Shown here: in pieces, positions 23,636 through 31,115 of the stretch
How the letters are laid out: each line of letters begins with the position of its first letter
Numbering within the stretch: the first letter of the stretch is position 1
IMG/VR virus record: IMGVR_UViG_3300045996_004599
Coordinates: 1 to 35,743 of that record
Direction: 5' to 3' (one strand)
From: a virus
DNA length: 35,743 nt
Made by a program: the position numbers and the translations under genes
The notes under the pieces: model-generated
The model's database searches: none
Told to the model about the DNA's origin: nothing
Seen by the model: the letters and a program-made list of their open reading frames with translations, nothing else

Positions 23636-23803
23636 TTAGTCGTATGGATTATAGGATGACATAATAACCTCCTCTCTGTCTCGCTGCATCTTGTCATAAG
23701 CTATTTTCTCCTTAAGCTTGCGCTGGTCATCCAGGGCTTTATTTACCTTGCGTTTGTTAGCACGGCTAAATGGTGGATTGATATTCTTGGTATGTCTGCT
23801 CAT
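23636..23803 (-). CDS. Small basic hypothetical protein
   Basis: A 55-residue protein starting MSRHTKNINPPFSRANKRKV. It is strongly basic and helical (NKALDDQRKLKEKIAYDKMQ, then RDREEV) and ends SSYNPYD. An AG-rich AGAAAGA leader precedes the ATG. The coding pattern and its spacing between neighbouring genes support it. No family recognised. Confidence 0.55.
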   Translation of the reverse strand: MSRHTKNINPPFSRANKRKVNKALDDQRKLKEKIAYDKMQRDREEVIMSSYNPYD

Positions 23804-23854
23804 TCTTTCTCTTTTTAATCGGTCAATTAGCCGATATTGTGATTTATAGGGGGA

Positions 23855-24121
23855 TTAGCCGATAATTATCTGAAATGCGTCTTGGGCTTGTTTAAAGTAG
23901 TTCTTATCGTAAATTACTCTTTTGCTCTGCGATTGTTCCAATATCTCCTTAGCTTCAGAGCGTAAAAGGTTAGCAGTAACATCTTCGCCTTGCCTAAACT
24001 TTTTTGCGGCTGCATCCAATAGTTTTTCAGCAGCCTCCTTTAATCCGGAAATTTTACCTAACTCGTAATTTGCTTGGATTATCAATTCAAGGTTTCGTTC
24101 TATCAGCTCCTTACTCTCCAT
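23855..24121 (-). CDS. Hypothetical helical protein
   Basis: An 88-residue, almost wholly helical protein starting MESKELIERNLELIIQANYE and ending YFKQAQDAFQIIIG. The long amphipathic helices (GKISGLKEAAEKLLDAAAKK) suggest a coiled-coil or small helical bundle. It overlaps the end of the gene upstream by 11 bases. No known family. Confidence 0.65.
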   Translation of the reverse strand: MESKELIERNLELIIQANYELGKISGLKEAAEKLLDAAAKKFRQGEDVTANLLRSEAKEILEQSQSKRVIYDKNYFKQAQDAFQIIIG

Positions 24122-25271
24122 GCTTTCCTCCTTTCAGGGCTTCGTGGGCTATTCTCCATATACCTTCATGTGATGGGTTTTGATTATCGCAAACGGATTC
24201 TATATGCTTCAACGCCTCCGCCATCCTTTCCCTGATTGGGTCGGGCTGGGATTTGTATTCTTGTAACCTTAAATCCGAATATTCAATACAGGCGGCTATG
24301 TAACCATCGTAAAGAGTATCGGCTTGAAAAGCGGTCATGTTTAGCCGATTGATAAGAAACTCTTTTGCCTGCTCCACCTCTCCGGCTTCTGCCTTATCGT
24401 ATTCACTATATTTCCAACCCTGATTGCAAGCGGTGCAATGGCAATAGCCTATACCTGTATCAACCAATGGTTCATGGTTGCAGGCTTCTGCCTTTGGTGG
24501 CTCAACTTGGGTTGGCTCCGATTTCACAGCATCCGGCGTGGGGTGGAGTACTTTGTTTATGATTCCTTCATTAGCCAGTAATTTTGCTTTTTCAAAACCT
24601 AATGCAATTCGGTTAGACTGATATTCAGCCGTCCATAAAGCGTCAAGCTCAAACAGTTTTTCTAACTGAGGATCGCCCTCAATCCTGTGACCAGCAAAAT
24701 ACTTTGCAAGCAATTGGTGCGCATCCCCCGTTGGCTCCTTCCCTGTATTTGATTGCTGCACAAACTCACAATCTGAACCAATTACATGATGCCCATACCA
24801 TGTATCGCACCAAATGCCTTGTTGCCCGTCACCGCTAACTGCGTACTTCCGAACCTCGTGAATATCACCTGTTGATTTATCTTTGACGTATAGTTTCATA
24901 CTATTGTGGTTAGTGATTTCTGCTTCCGGCTGCTCCTTCAATACGATGGCGATGCGGGTTTTGCATCCAAATGGGCTGTATTCATCAAGTTCAAACCATG
25001 CTCCCGGATGATTCTCAAACTGCTTAGCTATCCGCACCTCTTTTCCTAAAATACATTCAGTACCTTCTGGAAGGTTAGTATCGTCGGGGAGGGTAACATC
25101 GTTGGCGTACTCTTCGAAGTTCTGCCAGTGTTCATTAGTAACTCTATTAGCACCTGCTGTGTGAAAGTCTAAGAATTGCTTGTACGGGTTCACCTCCCTC
25201 CACTTCCGCTCTCCAGCAATAGTGGTTAGTTTTATGATGGTTCCTGGAGCGAAACCTGCTTGATTACTCAT
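24111..25271 (-). CDS. Accessory modular protein with Cys cluster
   Basis: A 386-residue protein. I chose the ATG at 25271 (MSNQAGFAPGTIIKLTTIAG) because it overlaps the previous stop as ATGAGTAA; a second ATG at 25283 is possible. The N-terminal part repeats beta segments (EGTECILGKEVRIAKQFENH, CKTRIAIVLKEQP). A CHCTACNQGW cluster (with an upstream CNHE) resembles a metal knuckle, and the C-terminal part ends in a helical IRERMAEALKHIESV stretch. Such mosaic accessory proteins are frequent in Bacteroidetes phages. No function can be named. Confidence 0.65.
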   Translation of the reverse strand: MSNQAGFAPGTIIKLTTIAGERKWREVNPYKQFLDFHTAGANRVTNEHWQNFEEYANDVTLPDDTNLPEGTECILGKEVRIAKQFENHPGAWFELDEYSPFGCKTRIAIVLKEQPEAEITNHNSMKLYVKDKSTGDIHEVRKYAVSGDGQQGIWCDTWYGHHVIGSDCEFVQQSNTGKEPTGDAHQLLAKYFAGHRIEGDPQLEKLFELDALWTAEYQSNRIALGFEKAKLLANEGIINKVLHPTPDAVKSEPTQVEPPKAEACNHEPLVDTGIGYCHCTACNQGWKYSEYDKAEAGEVEQAKEFLINRLNMTAFQADTLYDGYIAACIEYSDLRLQEYKSQPDPIRERMAEALKHIESVCDNQNPSHEGIWRIAHEALKGGKHGE

Positions 25272-25434
25272 CGACGTCTTCATCCGAAAGAAGAGATATG
25301 CAGGTTAGCGATTGAAAGTTGATGCTTACGTCTGTCTTCGAAACATCTGCTACAGGACGATACCATGTGCCTAACCTTATTTCCATATCTTCAGGAAATG
25401 ATATAAGGGCTTTTTGTAATTCTGCGTTTGTCAT
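25264..25434 (-). CDS. Small hypothetical protein
   Basis: A 56-residue protein starting MTNAELQKALISFPEDMEIR. It reads like a short alpha/beta unit (helix, then LGTWYRPVADVSKT and SINFQSL strands) ending acidic (SDEDVDE). The pattern NAELQKALxxFPEDMEI is seen in small phage accessory proteins. It overlaps the next gene's start by 8 bases. Function unknown. Confidence 0.6.
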   Translation of the reverse strand: MTNAELQKALISFPEDMEIRLGTWYRPVADVSKTDVSINFQSLTCISLLSDEDVDE

Positions 25435-25471
25435 TTGTTTTCTCTTTACTGTTGTGGTTTAATGTCTTGGG

Positions 25472-25801
25472 CTAATCGTAAATACTTGGAATGACTGTTA
25501 TAAATCCTTCACCTTTGGGCTTGTGACCATCGGCATACGAAATGTGTGCACGAACTTCTTCTGCCCCATATTCATACACGGTCTTATAACCAAAGAATGT
25601 GCAAACCCGTTCAGCCTGAGCTTTATAGTCTTTCTTCCATTCAGGCTTGAAAAAACCAGCCTTGCATAAAGCTTTGAAGTCGAAAAACTCTTTCATAAAC
25701 CTTTCCAAAACGGCTTCATCGCTTGTATCTCGGTTTCTTATATTTTTCTCTTCAATCTGCTCTCGGTTCTTTGGCTCCATAGCCGCTTGTTCTGATTTCA
25801 T
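25472..25801 (-). CDS. Hypothetical accessory protein
   Basis: A 109-residue protein starting MKSEQAAMEPKNREQIEEKN. The first 25 residues are charged; the middle (EFFDFKALCKAGFFKPEWKK, ERVCTFFGYKTVYEYG) is helical and aromatic. The ATG overlaps the upstream stop as ATGA. A start at Met8 is possible. No family recognised. Confidence 0.6.
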   Translation of the reverse strand: MKSEQAAMEPKNREQIEEKNIRNRDTSDEAVLERFMKEFFDFKALCKAGFFKPEWKKDYKAQAERVCTFFGYKTVYEYGAEEVRAHISYADGHKPKGEGFITVIPSIYD

Positions 25802-26028
25802 AACAGTTTGCTTAGATCGGTGTCAATAATGGATTGCTGAATCATGCCGTGGATAGTAAAACTTCCATCTGCTTCTTCGGCTGCTACTATCAAGGCTTGT
25901 TTGGCGAATAATTCACAGACCTCATCAAAGTAAGATGCCTGACCGAACTCGTTTAAGTGTTCCCATTTAAGATTATGATGTTTTTTAGCCACCTTATCCT
26001 TGCATTGCTGTAGCGTTAGTGCGTTCAT
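25798..26028 (-). CDS. Hypothetical accessory protein
   Basis: A 76-residue protein starting MNALTLQQCKDKVAKKHHNL. It is helical (EHLNEFGQASYFDEVCELFA, QALIVAAEEADGS) and ends LSKLL. The MNxLTLQQCKDxVAKK type of start occurs in small Bacteroidetes phage proteins (memory, not checked). Short spacing to both neighbours supports an operon member. No function known. Confidence 0.6.
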   Translation of the reverse strand: MNALTLQQCKDKVAKKHHNLKWEHLNEFGQASYFDEVCELFAKQALIVAAEEADGSFTIHGMIQQSIIDTDLSKLL

Positions 26029-26034
26029 GGTTTA

Positions 26035-26241
26035 TTATTTTATATGGTCGATAGCCGCTTTAACGGCAGTCCAGAACTGTTTATAACCTGCATACTGATG
26101 GGGTGAATAGAAAAGGATGCTGTCTATTGCCAGCATTTCATCGCAGAGCATATGAGCGCACTCTTTGCAAACTCTTTCCGACAGGCCGGTAATTGACTTA
26201 AACTTCTCTATCAGCTCTCTTGCTTTCTCTGATGGGGTCAT
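26035..26241 (-). CDS. Hypothetical accessory protein
   Basis: A 68-residue protein starting MTPSEKARELIEKFKSITGL. It is helical and ends KAAIDHIK. Its ATPSEKAxELIxKF-like start is a common phage accessory pattern, and Cys24 and Cys28 lie in VCKECAHMLC, a possible knuckle. It overlaps the preceding gene by 44 bases in another frame. No known function. Confidence 0.6.
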   Translation of the reverse strand: MTPSEKARELIEKFKSITGLSERVCKECAHMLCDEMLAIDSILFYSPHQYAGYKQFWTAVKAAIDHIK

Positions 26242-26542
26242 GGTTAATCTTATCGTAAGTCAGTTCAAAAATATCAGGCTTGCAAGGGTAGAACTCGCCC
26301 TTAACCCCCTTGATGATAAAGTCCCCAATGTCTGCTACTTGCATTTCTCCGTGGCTTTCAAGTGTTTTAAAGAACATGCCCTGCTTTCTAACTATATCCA
26401 CATAGTCATCCCACTTATTGTGTTCAATTTGGGTGGATAGTTTTGGCTGATCCTCTCCGTGGATAAATTTGTAAACTTCAAAGATGTTATCGGATTGCAG
26501 TTGCATTGCTTCAATCTCTACTGGTTTTTTTCTGTACTTCAT
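26198..26542 (-). CDS. MKYRKKPVEIEA-family hypothetical protein
   Basis: A 114-residue protein. The start MKYRKKPVEIEAMQLQ and the end VADIGDFIIKGVKGEFYPCK, with PDIFELTY, are the hallmark of a widespread phage and bacterial family of unknown role (from memory). Length is typical for the family. A hairpin with arms CCTCC/GGAGG (26562-26578) lies about 20 bases upstream and contains a Shine-Dalgarno-like stretch. It overlaps the next gene by 44 bases. Confidence 0.75.
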   Translation of the reverse strand: MKYRKKPVEIEAMQLQSDNIFEVYKFIHGEDQPKLSTQIEHNKWDDYVDIVRKQGMFFKTLESHGEMQVADIGDFIIKGVKGEFYPCKPDIFELTYDKINHDPIRESKRADREV

Positions 26543-26580
26543 TTTTCTTCTTTTCTTTTACCCTCCGCTAAAAGGAGGAG

Positions 26581-26769
26581 TTAACGCCTTTCCTTTTGCT
26601 CTCTTGCTTGTATTTCTTTAATCGCAAGCCAAAGGTTTTCTAAAGCCTCTGTGCCAAGTGGGTATAAATTACCCTGCCCCTTTTTCAAGCCTTCAAGGTA
26701 AATCGCAAGTTTACAGAGAAGATCTGAATTAGCTTTTGGCTGTTCTGCTTGCTTTGGTATTTGGTCCAT
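26581..26769 (-). CDS. Small hypothetical protein
   Basis: A 62-residue protein starting MDQIPKQAEQPKANSDLLCK. The rest is helical (KLAIYLEGLKKGQGNLYP, ENLWLAIKEIQAREQ). The ATG overlaps the stop of the upstream gene by one base (TAATG), so the two are coupled. No family recognised. Confidence 0.55.
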   Translation of the reverse strand: MDQIPKQAEQPKANSDLLCKLAIYLEGLKKGQGNLYPLGTEALENLWLAIKEIQAREQKERR

Positions 26770-27017
26770 TATGCTGAATATTTTAAGTTAAAATCTCTTT
26801 GATGCAAAGCAATGTAAGTGCGCTCTGCTATTGCGCCGATAATCTCTTTGCTTAATCCGCTCATCTTTTCGTAGAATGATTGAAACGCTTTGTTGTAAGC
26901 TGGCAACAGGCTACCGTCATTAATCATTGAGATTGTTTTGTCGGCTCCGTTTGTCATCATTGACCATTCTACGGCTAAGTCTAAAGTTGATTTTTCGGAG
27001 GTGGTTAAGTTTTTCAT
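26769..27017 (-). CDS. First gene of accessory operon, hypothetical
   Basis: An 82-residue protein starting MKNLTTSEKSTLDLAVEWSM. I chose the ATG at 27017; the frame stays open to 27071, but that part overlaps the promoter and operator. It is helical and ends RDFNLKYSA. It faces the ribbon-helix-helix gene across a control region and its own -7 box TATCTTTG lies 22-29 bases upstream. It probably heads the minus-strand accessory operon and may be regulated by that protein. Family unknown. Confidence 0.6.
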   Translation of the reverse strand: MKNLTTSEKSTLDLAVEWSMMTNGADKTISMINDGSLLPAYNKAFQSFYEKMSGLSKEIIGAIAERTYIALHQRDFNLKYSA

Positions 27018-27028
27018 TGTGCTATCTG

Positions 27029-27060
27029 ATTTGATATTCAAAGATACAATATTTGATATT
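27029..27060. promoter_or_regulatory. Tandem operator ATTTGATATT
   Basis: Two exact 10-base copies of ATTTGATATT at 27029-27038 and 27051-27060. They are 22 bp apart (two helix turns) and flank the minus-strand -7 box. This is a good fit to a site for a ribbon-helix-helix dimer pair, one of which is encoded next door. Confidence 0.6.
27039..27046 (-). promoter_or_regulatory. -7 promoter box for the 27017 gene
   Basis: TATCTTTG on the minus strand matches TAnnTTTG; the start codon lies about 22 bases downstream. A TTG lies upstream near the -33 position, with a spacing of 22 bases, slightly long. Confidence 0.5.
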
Positions 27061-27105
27061 AATAATACCAATAAATATTAATTATTATTTTTTATCTTAT
27101 TTATT

Positions 27106-27113
27106 TACCTTTG
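27106..27113 (+). promoter_or_regulatory. -7 promoter box for the ribbon-helix-helix gene
   Basis: TACCTTTG on the plus strand matches TAnnTTTG and ends 4 bases before the ATG at 27118, so the message would be nearly leaderless. Confidence 0.5.
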
Positions 27114-27117
27114 CCCT

Positions 27118-27288
27118 ATGCCTGATAAACCGAATAGAGGTCGTCCTATTAAAGCATCCAAAACCAAACAGATGAATGTTCGGGTTGAGATTGCCAAACT
27201 GGAAAGCGATAAGATGAAAGAGCGAACTAAATACATGTCGTTTAGTCAATACGTGAATAGCCTTATTGATAAAGATTTCGAAGGCTAA
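27118..27288 (+). CDS. Ribbon-helix-helix DNA-binding regulator
   Basis: A 56-residue protein starting MPDKPNRGRPIKASKTKQMN. The basic N-terminal arm is followed by a beta strand (KQMNVRVEI), a first helix (AKLESDKMKERTK) and, after YMSFSQYVNSLID, a second helix, as in Arc/CopG-type repressors. It is on the plus strand, opposite to its neighbours, with a -7 box of its own. Across the divergent region lie two direct repeats that could be its operator. Likely a phage regulator of the accessory operon, probably autoregulated. Confidence 0.7.
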   Translation: MPDKPNRGRPIKASKTKQMNVRVEIAKLESDKMKERTKYMSFSQYVNSLIDKDFEG

Positions 27289-27316
27289 CCCCTCCCACTA
27301 TACGCCAGCATCCCGG

Positions 27317-27757
27317 CTACTCGCTTAAATCAGATTTAGCTAAGTGGTAAAGGTGTATCGCATCAGCCTCGTTATCGTTACTCCCCGTGTAACCGTATTT
27401 AAGCCCCGCTGCTTCAATCATTTTATCTTTGTTAGCATTGCCCTTGCCTGTGGCATATTTCTTTATCTCAGCGGCTGAATATGCCCTGTAATTGATTCCC
27501 TGCTCTTCGCAGAATGTTTCGATTATGGCAACCATCTTTGAGGCGTGTATGATTGAGTTCTTATGGAACCCAGCAACACGCTCGTAAACGATTACTGAAA
27601 TATCTTCCAGTTTGCACACTTCGGCAAGCTTTGCCCTGAAGCGGAGCATCTTCATTCCACTGCTTTCGTCTTTACGGGTTGTGAAATCCCAACAGCCGTA
27701 TGCGTTTTGGGTACACCATCCGCAGTTTGAGGCTTGATCAATTGATAATATTTTCAT
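27317..27757 (-). CDS. RuvC-like Holliday junction resolvase
   Basis: A 146-residue RNase H-fold nuclease that would resolve branched DNA before packaging. Visible acidic positions are Asp7 (MKILSIDQAS), Glu59 (VIVYERV) and the C-terminal pair in SNDNEADAIHLYH (Asp128, Asp132). The middle FHKNSIIHASKMVAIIE matches the phage RuvC-type helix. It ends 29 bases from the end of the plus-strand regulator gene, convergent with it. Phage RuvC-like proteins of this size are common. Confidence 0.8.
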   Translation of the reverse strand: MKILSIDQASNCGWCTQNAYGCWDFTTRKDESSGMKMLRFRAKLAEVCKLEDISVIVYERVAGFHKNSIIHASKMVAIIETFCEEQGINYRAYSAAEIKKYATGKGNANKDKMIEAAGLKYGYTGSNDNEADAIHLYHLAKSDLSE

Positions 27758-27767
27758 ATTTCCTTCT

Positions 27768-28694
27768 TCAATTTACTGTTTTTATAGCTGATTTGCAAGG
27801 GGTTAGCTCACTAAAGTTTGCCCGATAATTCAAATATTCGCTAATATCCATTCGCTTAATTCCAACTTTTGAAATTGCTTCGTTCATTAACCTATCAGCT
27901 TGTTCGGGACGATTCTTCTGATTAAGCAAATAGTCTTCTTCAATCCGGGCTAATATCGCCTCTCGTTCTTTTTCGGTTAGTTCAACAGATATTGAAATTG
28001 TCCTTTTCCCACCTTCAGATCCTTGTTTCTCCCATATCTCGTCAAAGTCATACATCCAATCCTGAATTTGTTTTTGCTGTTCAGTTTGGGTTAAGATTTT
28101 TGGAGCGGTTAAATCGGTTTTCTTGTTCTTTAGGTCGTTTAGAAGCTCTTTCATTTTTTCTGGCATTTCCACCGGCTCAGAAATCTGATCAAGCTCCATA
28201 TCAATCAATCGTTTTTCCTTTGCCCGTGCTGCTTCAAACTCTGCATTACGTTCTTCGATGTACTTTTCAAACCAATCGAAAATCACGTTCCCATCAATTC
28301 GGTCATAAACTTGCCCGTAGTATCCGAGCTTTGCCCGTTTGAAGCACAGCACGAAATCATCAATCTTGTACTGCCCGTAAGCTTCAATCATCAGTTCCAC
28401 CGTGCTTGCTACCTGTGCGCCGTTCATCATCTTGCCGATGTTGAAGAAGCTTATTAGGTCGGTTATAACTTTAACCAATAGGGCTTTTGCAACCGTTTCT
28501 CCCCTAACAGTCTGCATTTTCCCGTCAACCTTGCGTTCGATACTCGTGCTGCAAACTCGCAATATCGAAGGGCTTTGACTGATGACAATGTCGGCAACCG
28601 TTTTAGGCTTGATAGCCTGCAAGTATTCGGTCGGCTGCTGCATCAAGGTCATCAACTGATTGCTGCCTTTCTTCTCGATTTGTTGATTTTCCAT
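27768..28694 (-). CDS. Conserved phage protein, DUF6633-like
   Basis: A 308-residue protein if started at MENQQIEKKGSN (28694). The central part MMNGAQVASTVELMIEAYGQ, KIDDFVLCFKRAKLGYYGQV and YDRIDGNVIFDWFEKYIEER is typical of a Bacteroidetes phage family I recall as DUF6633. The second half is helical and charged, ending CKSAIKTVN. Its start overlaps the previous gene by about 92 bases, so a later start is possible. It sits with replication genes; role unknown, perhaps a replication accessory. Confidence 0.65.
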   Translation of the reverse strand: MENQQIEKKGSNQLMTLMQQPTEYLQAIKPKTVADIVISQSPSILRVCSTSIERKVDGKMQTVRGETVAKALLVKVITDLISFFNIGKMMNGAQVASTVELMIEAYGQYKIDDFVLCFKRAKLGYYGQVYDRIDGNVIFDWFEKYIEERNAEFEAARAKEKRLIDMELDQISEPVEMPEKMKELLNDLKNKKTDLTAPKILTQTEQQKQIQDWMYDFDEIWEKQGSEGGKRTISISVELTEKEREAILARIEEDYLLNQKNRPEQADRLMNEAISKVGIKRMDISEYLNYRANFSELTPCKSAIKTVN

Positions 28695-29457
28695 TTTGTT
28701 TCTGATGTTCAATTAATTTTTGGCTCCAGTTCTCTCTATCCCATCCATCGCTGATGAAGGTTTCCAGGCTTTGCGTAGCTGCTCCGCTCATTTTTTTGTA
28801 CGGCCAGTAAGATTTGTATTGCTCTGTGAAGTACTCCAACCGCCCCGAAGCTTTTAGAACTCGAAGGAACTCCGCAATTTTTATGAGCTTGTTGAAATTT
28901 TTTGTTTCTGTGAAGTTGAAATCGTGCAAAATTTTTAAAGACAAATCAGAAATATTTTTTTCTTCTAAGTCATCCTCAAAAAAAGCAAGCCCTTTCTCTT
29001 GTTCTATTGTTATTGGTTCTATTGTTATATTGTTATATTGTTTATTTATACTATCAATGCTTTGTACCGTGCTTTCACTTTGGTTTGTAGTGTGCTTTGT
29101 ACCGTGCTTTATCAGTGCTTTGTCAAGTGATTTATCACGTGGTTTGTCATTTTTTGACAGTGCAACTATGTTTGAGCTGTACTGATTTTGGCTCTTTTGT
29201 ACCATGATAATAAAGCCCCATTCGATAAGATCCGTAAGCGTGTTTATGTAGGTGTTATAGGAGCTGATGCCAATGGCAGACTTAGCCATTTCAGTAGGCA
29301 ACCCGAAGCTTTTAACCCATCCCATACGGTTCCAATGTTCAATGCAGAAGAAGTATAGAGCGGTGTGATTTGGCTTCACTCTGCCTTGATTTTCAAATGC
29401 AAAGTCAAACCATGCCCGGCTTAGATCGTAGCCTGTTATATTATCAGTTTTAGCCAT
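28603..29457 (-). CDS. Replication initiator/DnaD-like protein
   Basis: A 284-residue protein from MAKTDNITGYDLSRAWFDFA. The N-terminal part (about 1-95) is a winged-helix type region (AKSAIGISSYNTYINTLTDL, IEWGFIIMVQKSQNQYSSNI) like phage replication initiators; the middle is a Ser/Asn/Thr-rich linker and the end is helical with WPYKKMSGAATQSLETFIS, a DnaD-type C-terminal region. I chose 29457 because ATGGCTAA joins it to the upstream stop. Likely loads the host helicase at the phage origin. Confidence 0.65.
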   Translation of the reverse strand: MAKTDNITGYDLSRAWFDFAFENQGRVKPNHTALYFFCIEHWNRMGWVKSFGLPTEMAKSAIGISSYNTYINTLTDLIEWGFIIMVQKSQNQYSSNIVALSKNDKPRDKSLDKALIKHGTKHTTNQSESTVQSIDSINKQYNNITIEPITIEQEKGLAFFEDDLEEKNISDLSLKILHDFNFTETKNFNKLIKIAEFLRVLKASGRLEYFTEQYKSYWPYKKMSGAATQSLETFISDGWDRENWSQKLIEHQKQNGKSTNREERQQSVDDLDAAADRILAGYQA

Positions 29458-29596
29458 TTTTCTTTTTATATACCGGGTATAAATACCCATCGTAAACTGT
29501 TAAAAACTCATCTTTCAGGTAAGGATATTTGGCAATTAATACCAGGTTCCTTTGCCTGATGTATTCCGCTATCTTAGGCGGGTGCTGGTATTTCAA
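29450..29596 (-). CDS. Small hypothetical protein with TTG start
   Basis: A 48-residue frame from a TTG four bases after the previous stop: MKYQHPPKIAEYIRQRNLVL, then a Tyr/Lys-rich end (YDGYLYPVYKKKNG). Its stop overlaps the next gene's ATG (ATGGCTAA). The coding look and exact junctions support it although the start codon is weak and no ATG exists in frame. Function unknown. Confidence 0.5.
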   Translation of the reverse strand: MKYQHPPKIAEYIRQRNLVLIAKYPYLKDEFLTVYDGYLYPVYKKKNG

Positions 29597-29599
29597 ACC

Positions 29600-29993
29600 T
29601 TAAGCAGCATCTTTATATCTGAGATGCTTATTTCTTCTCCTATACCTGGCTTCGTTCTTCTGATCGATTGTAGAAATCTGCCTAAACCTGCCCCGACATG
29701 CATCTGCGGATCTTCCAAGTCTTTTTCCTAATTGACTATTCATGTACCATCCATAATTACCCATCAAGTAAGCCGTGTCTGCTTCTGACCAATGGGATTG
29801 AGGAATTCTCTTTGGCTTTGGAATAATAACTTTAACCGGATTCTTTTCATAAGCCTTATCTTCATATAGCCATTCGCCGCTTCCTATAGCTTCCAAATCA
29901 TTAATCCTGCTCTGCGCTATATCGGCTACTGAAGTGCCGGGATACAGGTTTATTAAGTTATTCCAATGCTGTTATTTCCTCAGTGATGCTCAT
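29600..29993 (-). pseudogene. Myb/SANT-like DNA-binding protein with frameshift near its start
   Basis: An ATG at 29993 overlaps the previous stop (ATGA) but its frame ends after MSITEEITALE at a TAA (29958-29960). One base on, another frame continues WNNLINLYPGTSVADIAQSR and so on into a 98-residue part from a TTG at 29896. That part carries a Myb/SANT-like helix bundle (SHWSEADTAYLMGNY, LGKRLGRSADACRGRFRQI) and a basic end. The most economical reading is one gene with a +1 shift (one extra G in the TTGGAA stretch); a programmed shift or an inner TTG start are alternatives. Confidence 0.6.
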
Positions 29994-30151
29994 ATCAATT
30001 CCTCCACCTTTACCGAAAACCGTTTACCGTCTTTCCCTTCCACGATAACCGCCCGGTGATAGGTTTCAATTACTGTTACCTTATCGCCTTTCTTGCCGTA
30101 TAGCAATCCCTTTTTCATGGTGCTGTATTTATCGGTGAGAAGGGTTTTCAT
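29990..30151 (-). CDS. Small KOW-like protein
   Basis: A 53-residue protein from MKTLLTDKYSTMKKGLLYGK. The segment KKGDKVTVIETYHRAVIVEG is a small beta-barrel (KOW/SH3-like) pattern. I chose 30151 because ATGA joins it to the methyltransferase stop. The next gene (29993) is joined to it in the same way. Role unknown. Confidence 0.6.
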   Translation of the reverse strand: MKTLLTDKYSTMKKGLLYGKKGDKVTVIETYHRAVIVEGKDGKRFSVKVEELI

Positions 30152-30819
30152 GCTGCTACCTCTTTTAAATTGCCCCACTGAGAAGCCATAGCTTTTGCGA
30201 TACCAGGAAAAGTTTTTGATCTAAGTTTCTTTATTTCATCGGTTCCATAAGCCATCTTTTTACCGTCTGCTCCTACTGGATCGCACATCCATTTAGGCAT
30301 TTTCTTGCCAGTGGGCGTTATATAGAACTCCCCCTTGCCTACGTGGGTAACGTCGGTATCAAATAGGTTTGGAGCTGAATTATGGTAAAGCGCCGGCAGA
30401 TTCTTAAGCCACAAGCATGTTGTTTTCTGCGCTTCATCCCCAAAGAAATAAGGCTGTATAATCTGATCGGGTTTTCTGTAAAACGTGCTCATAATCCCCA
30501 TCGGGTTTTCAATAGCTATCCTTTCAATTGGAGCATTTACCATCGCCATAAAAAAATCAATACCTTCCTGTTGCCTACCGTCTTTTCGCTTCTGCTCGAA
30601 GTGTTTCGCCCCGCTTACTGCTAAGTGGGTACACGGCGGGAAAGCAATCATCATATCCCAATACCCCCCCCCAATTACTTTAATCACATCGTCTTGTATA
30701 TGCCATTCAGGATGACCGCCTGAGCATTCCTGTATATCACAGCTAAATGCCTCATGCCCCAACTTGCGGAACTCGATGCAAACCGCCTGGCTTTCCTCGC
30801 ATGCAACTAAAACTTTCAT
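30148..30819 (-). CDS. DNA cytosine methyltransferase-like protein
   Basis: A 223-residue SAM-dependent methyltransferase of a compact phage type. The N-terminal VLVACEESQAVCIEFRKLGH and SCDI form the SAM site; FPPCTHLAVSGAKHF carries the PPC motif (Pro61, Pro62, Cys63) of C5-cytosine enzymes; ENPMG (104-108) matches the ENV-type motif. No cognate restriction gene is seen, so a self-protection role against host restriction is likely. It is coupled by ATGA overlaps on both sides. Target sequence cannot be read from here. Confidence 0.75.
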   Translation of the reverse strand: MKVLVACEESQAVCIEFRKLGHEAFSCDIQECSGGHPEWHIQDDVIKVIGGGYWDMMIAFPPCTHLAVSGAKHFEQKRKDGRQQEGIDFFMAMVNAPIERIAIENPMGIMSTFYRKPDQIIQPYFFGDEAQKTTCLWLKNLPALYHNSAPNLFDTDVTHVGKGEFYITPTGKKMPKWMCDPVGADGKKMAYGTDEIKKLRSKTFPGIAKAMASQWGNLKEVAA

Positions 30820-31115
30820 GCTGATTTTTGCAGCCAGTATTCTTTAAACTTTATCCCATTCCTTACAATCTCACGGTCCAGTATTGTCATTCCGTACTTC
30901 CTGCGAAGCTTAGAGATATAAGCCCTGCCGTCTAAAGTCCTTACTAAGACATAGATTTTTTGATTGGTCAGTATTTCGCCGTTCTCTAACAGCTTTTTGA
31001 TCTTGGGTAAATAGTTTTGATTGCTCATTTTATTGGTTTTAAACCTGCCATTATCCTTCCTCGGCTGTTCCGTATATGGCTGATAGCCGGGGATGTCAAG
31101 ATGGGTTTGTATCAT
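30816..31115 (-). CDS. Helix-turn-helix-like hypothetical protein
   Basis: A 99-residue protein starting MIQTHLDIPGYQPYTEQPRK. From about residue 33 the sequence YLPKIKKLLENGEILTNQ, then VLVRTLDGRAYISKLRRKYG and IVRNGIKFKEYWLQ looks like a winged helix. The ATG overlaps the upstream stop as ATGA; an inner start at 31028 (MSNQNYLPKIK) is possible. It sits between two methyltransferases and may be a regulator or DNA-binding partner. Confidence 0.6.
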   Translation of the reverse strand: MIQTHLDIPGYQPYTEQPRKDNGRFKTNKMSNQNYLPKIKKLLENGEILTNQKIYVLVRTLDGRAYISKLRRKYGMTILDREIVRNGIKFKEYWLQKSA

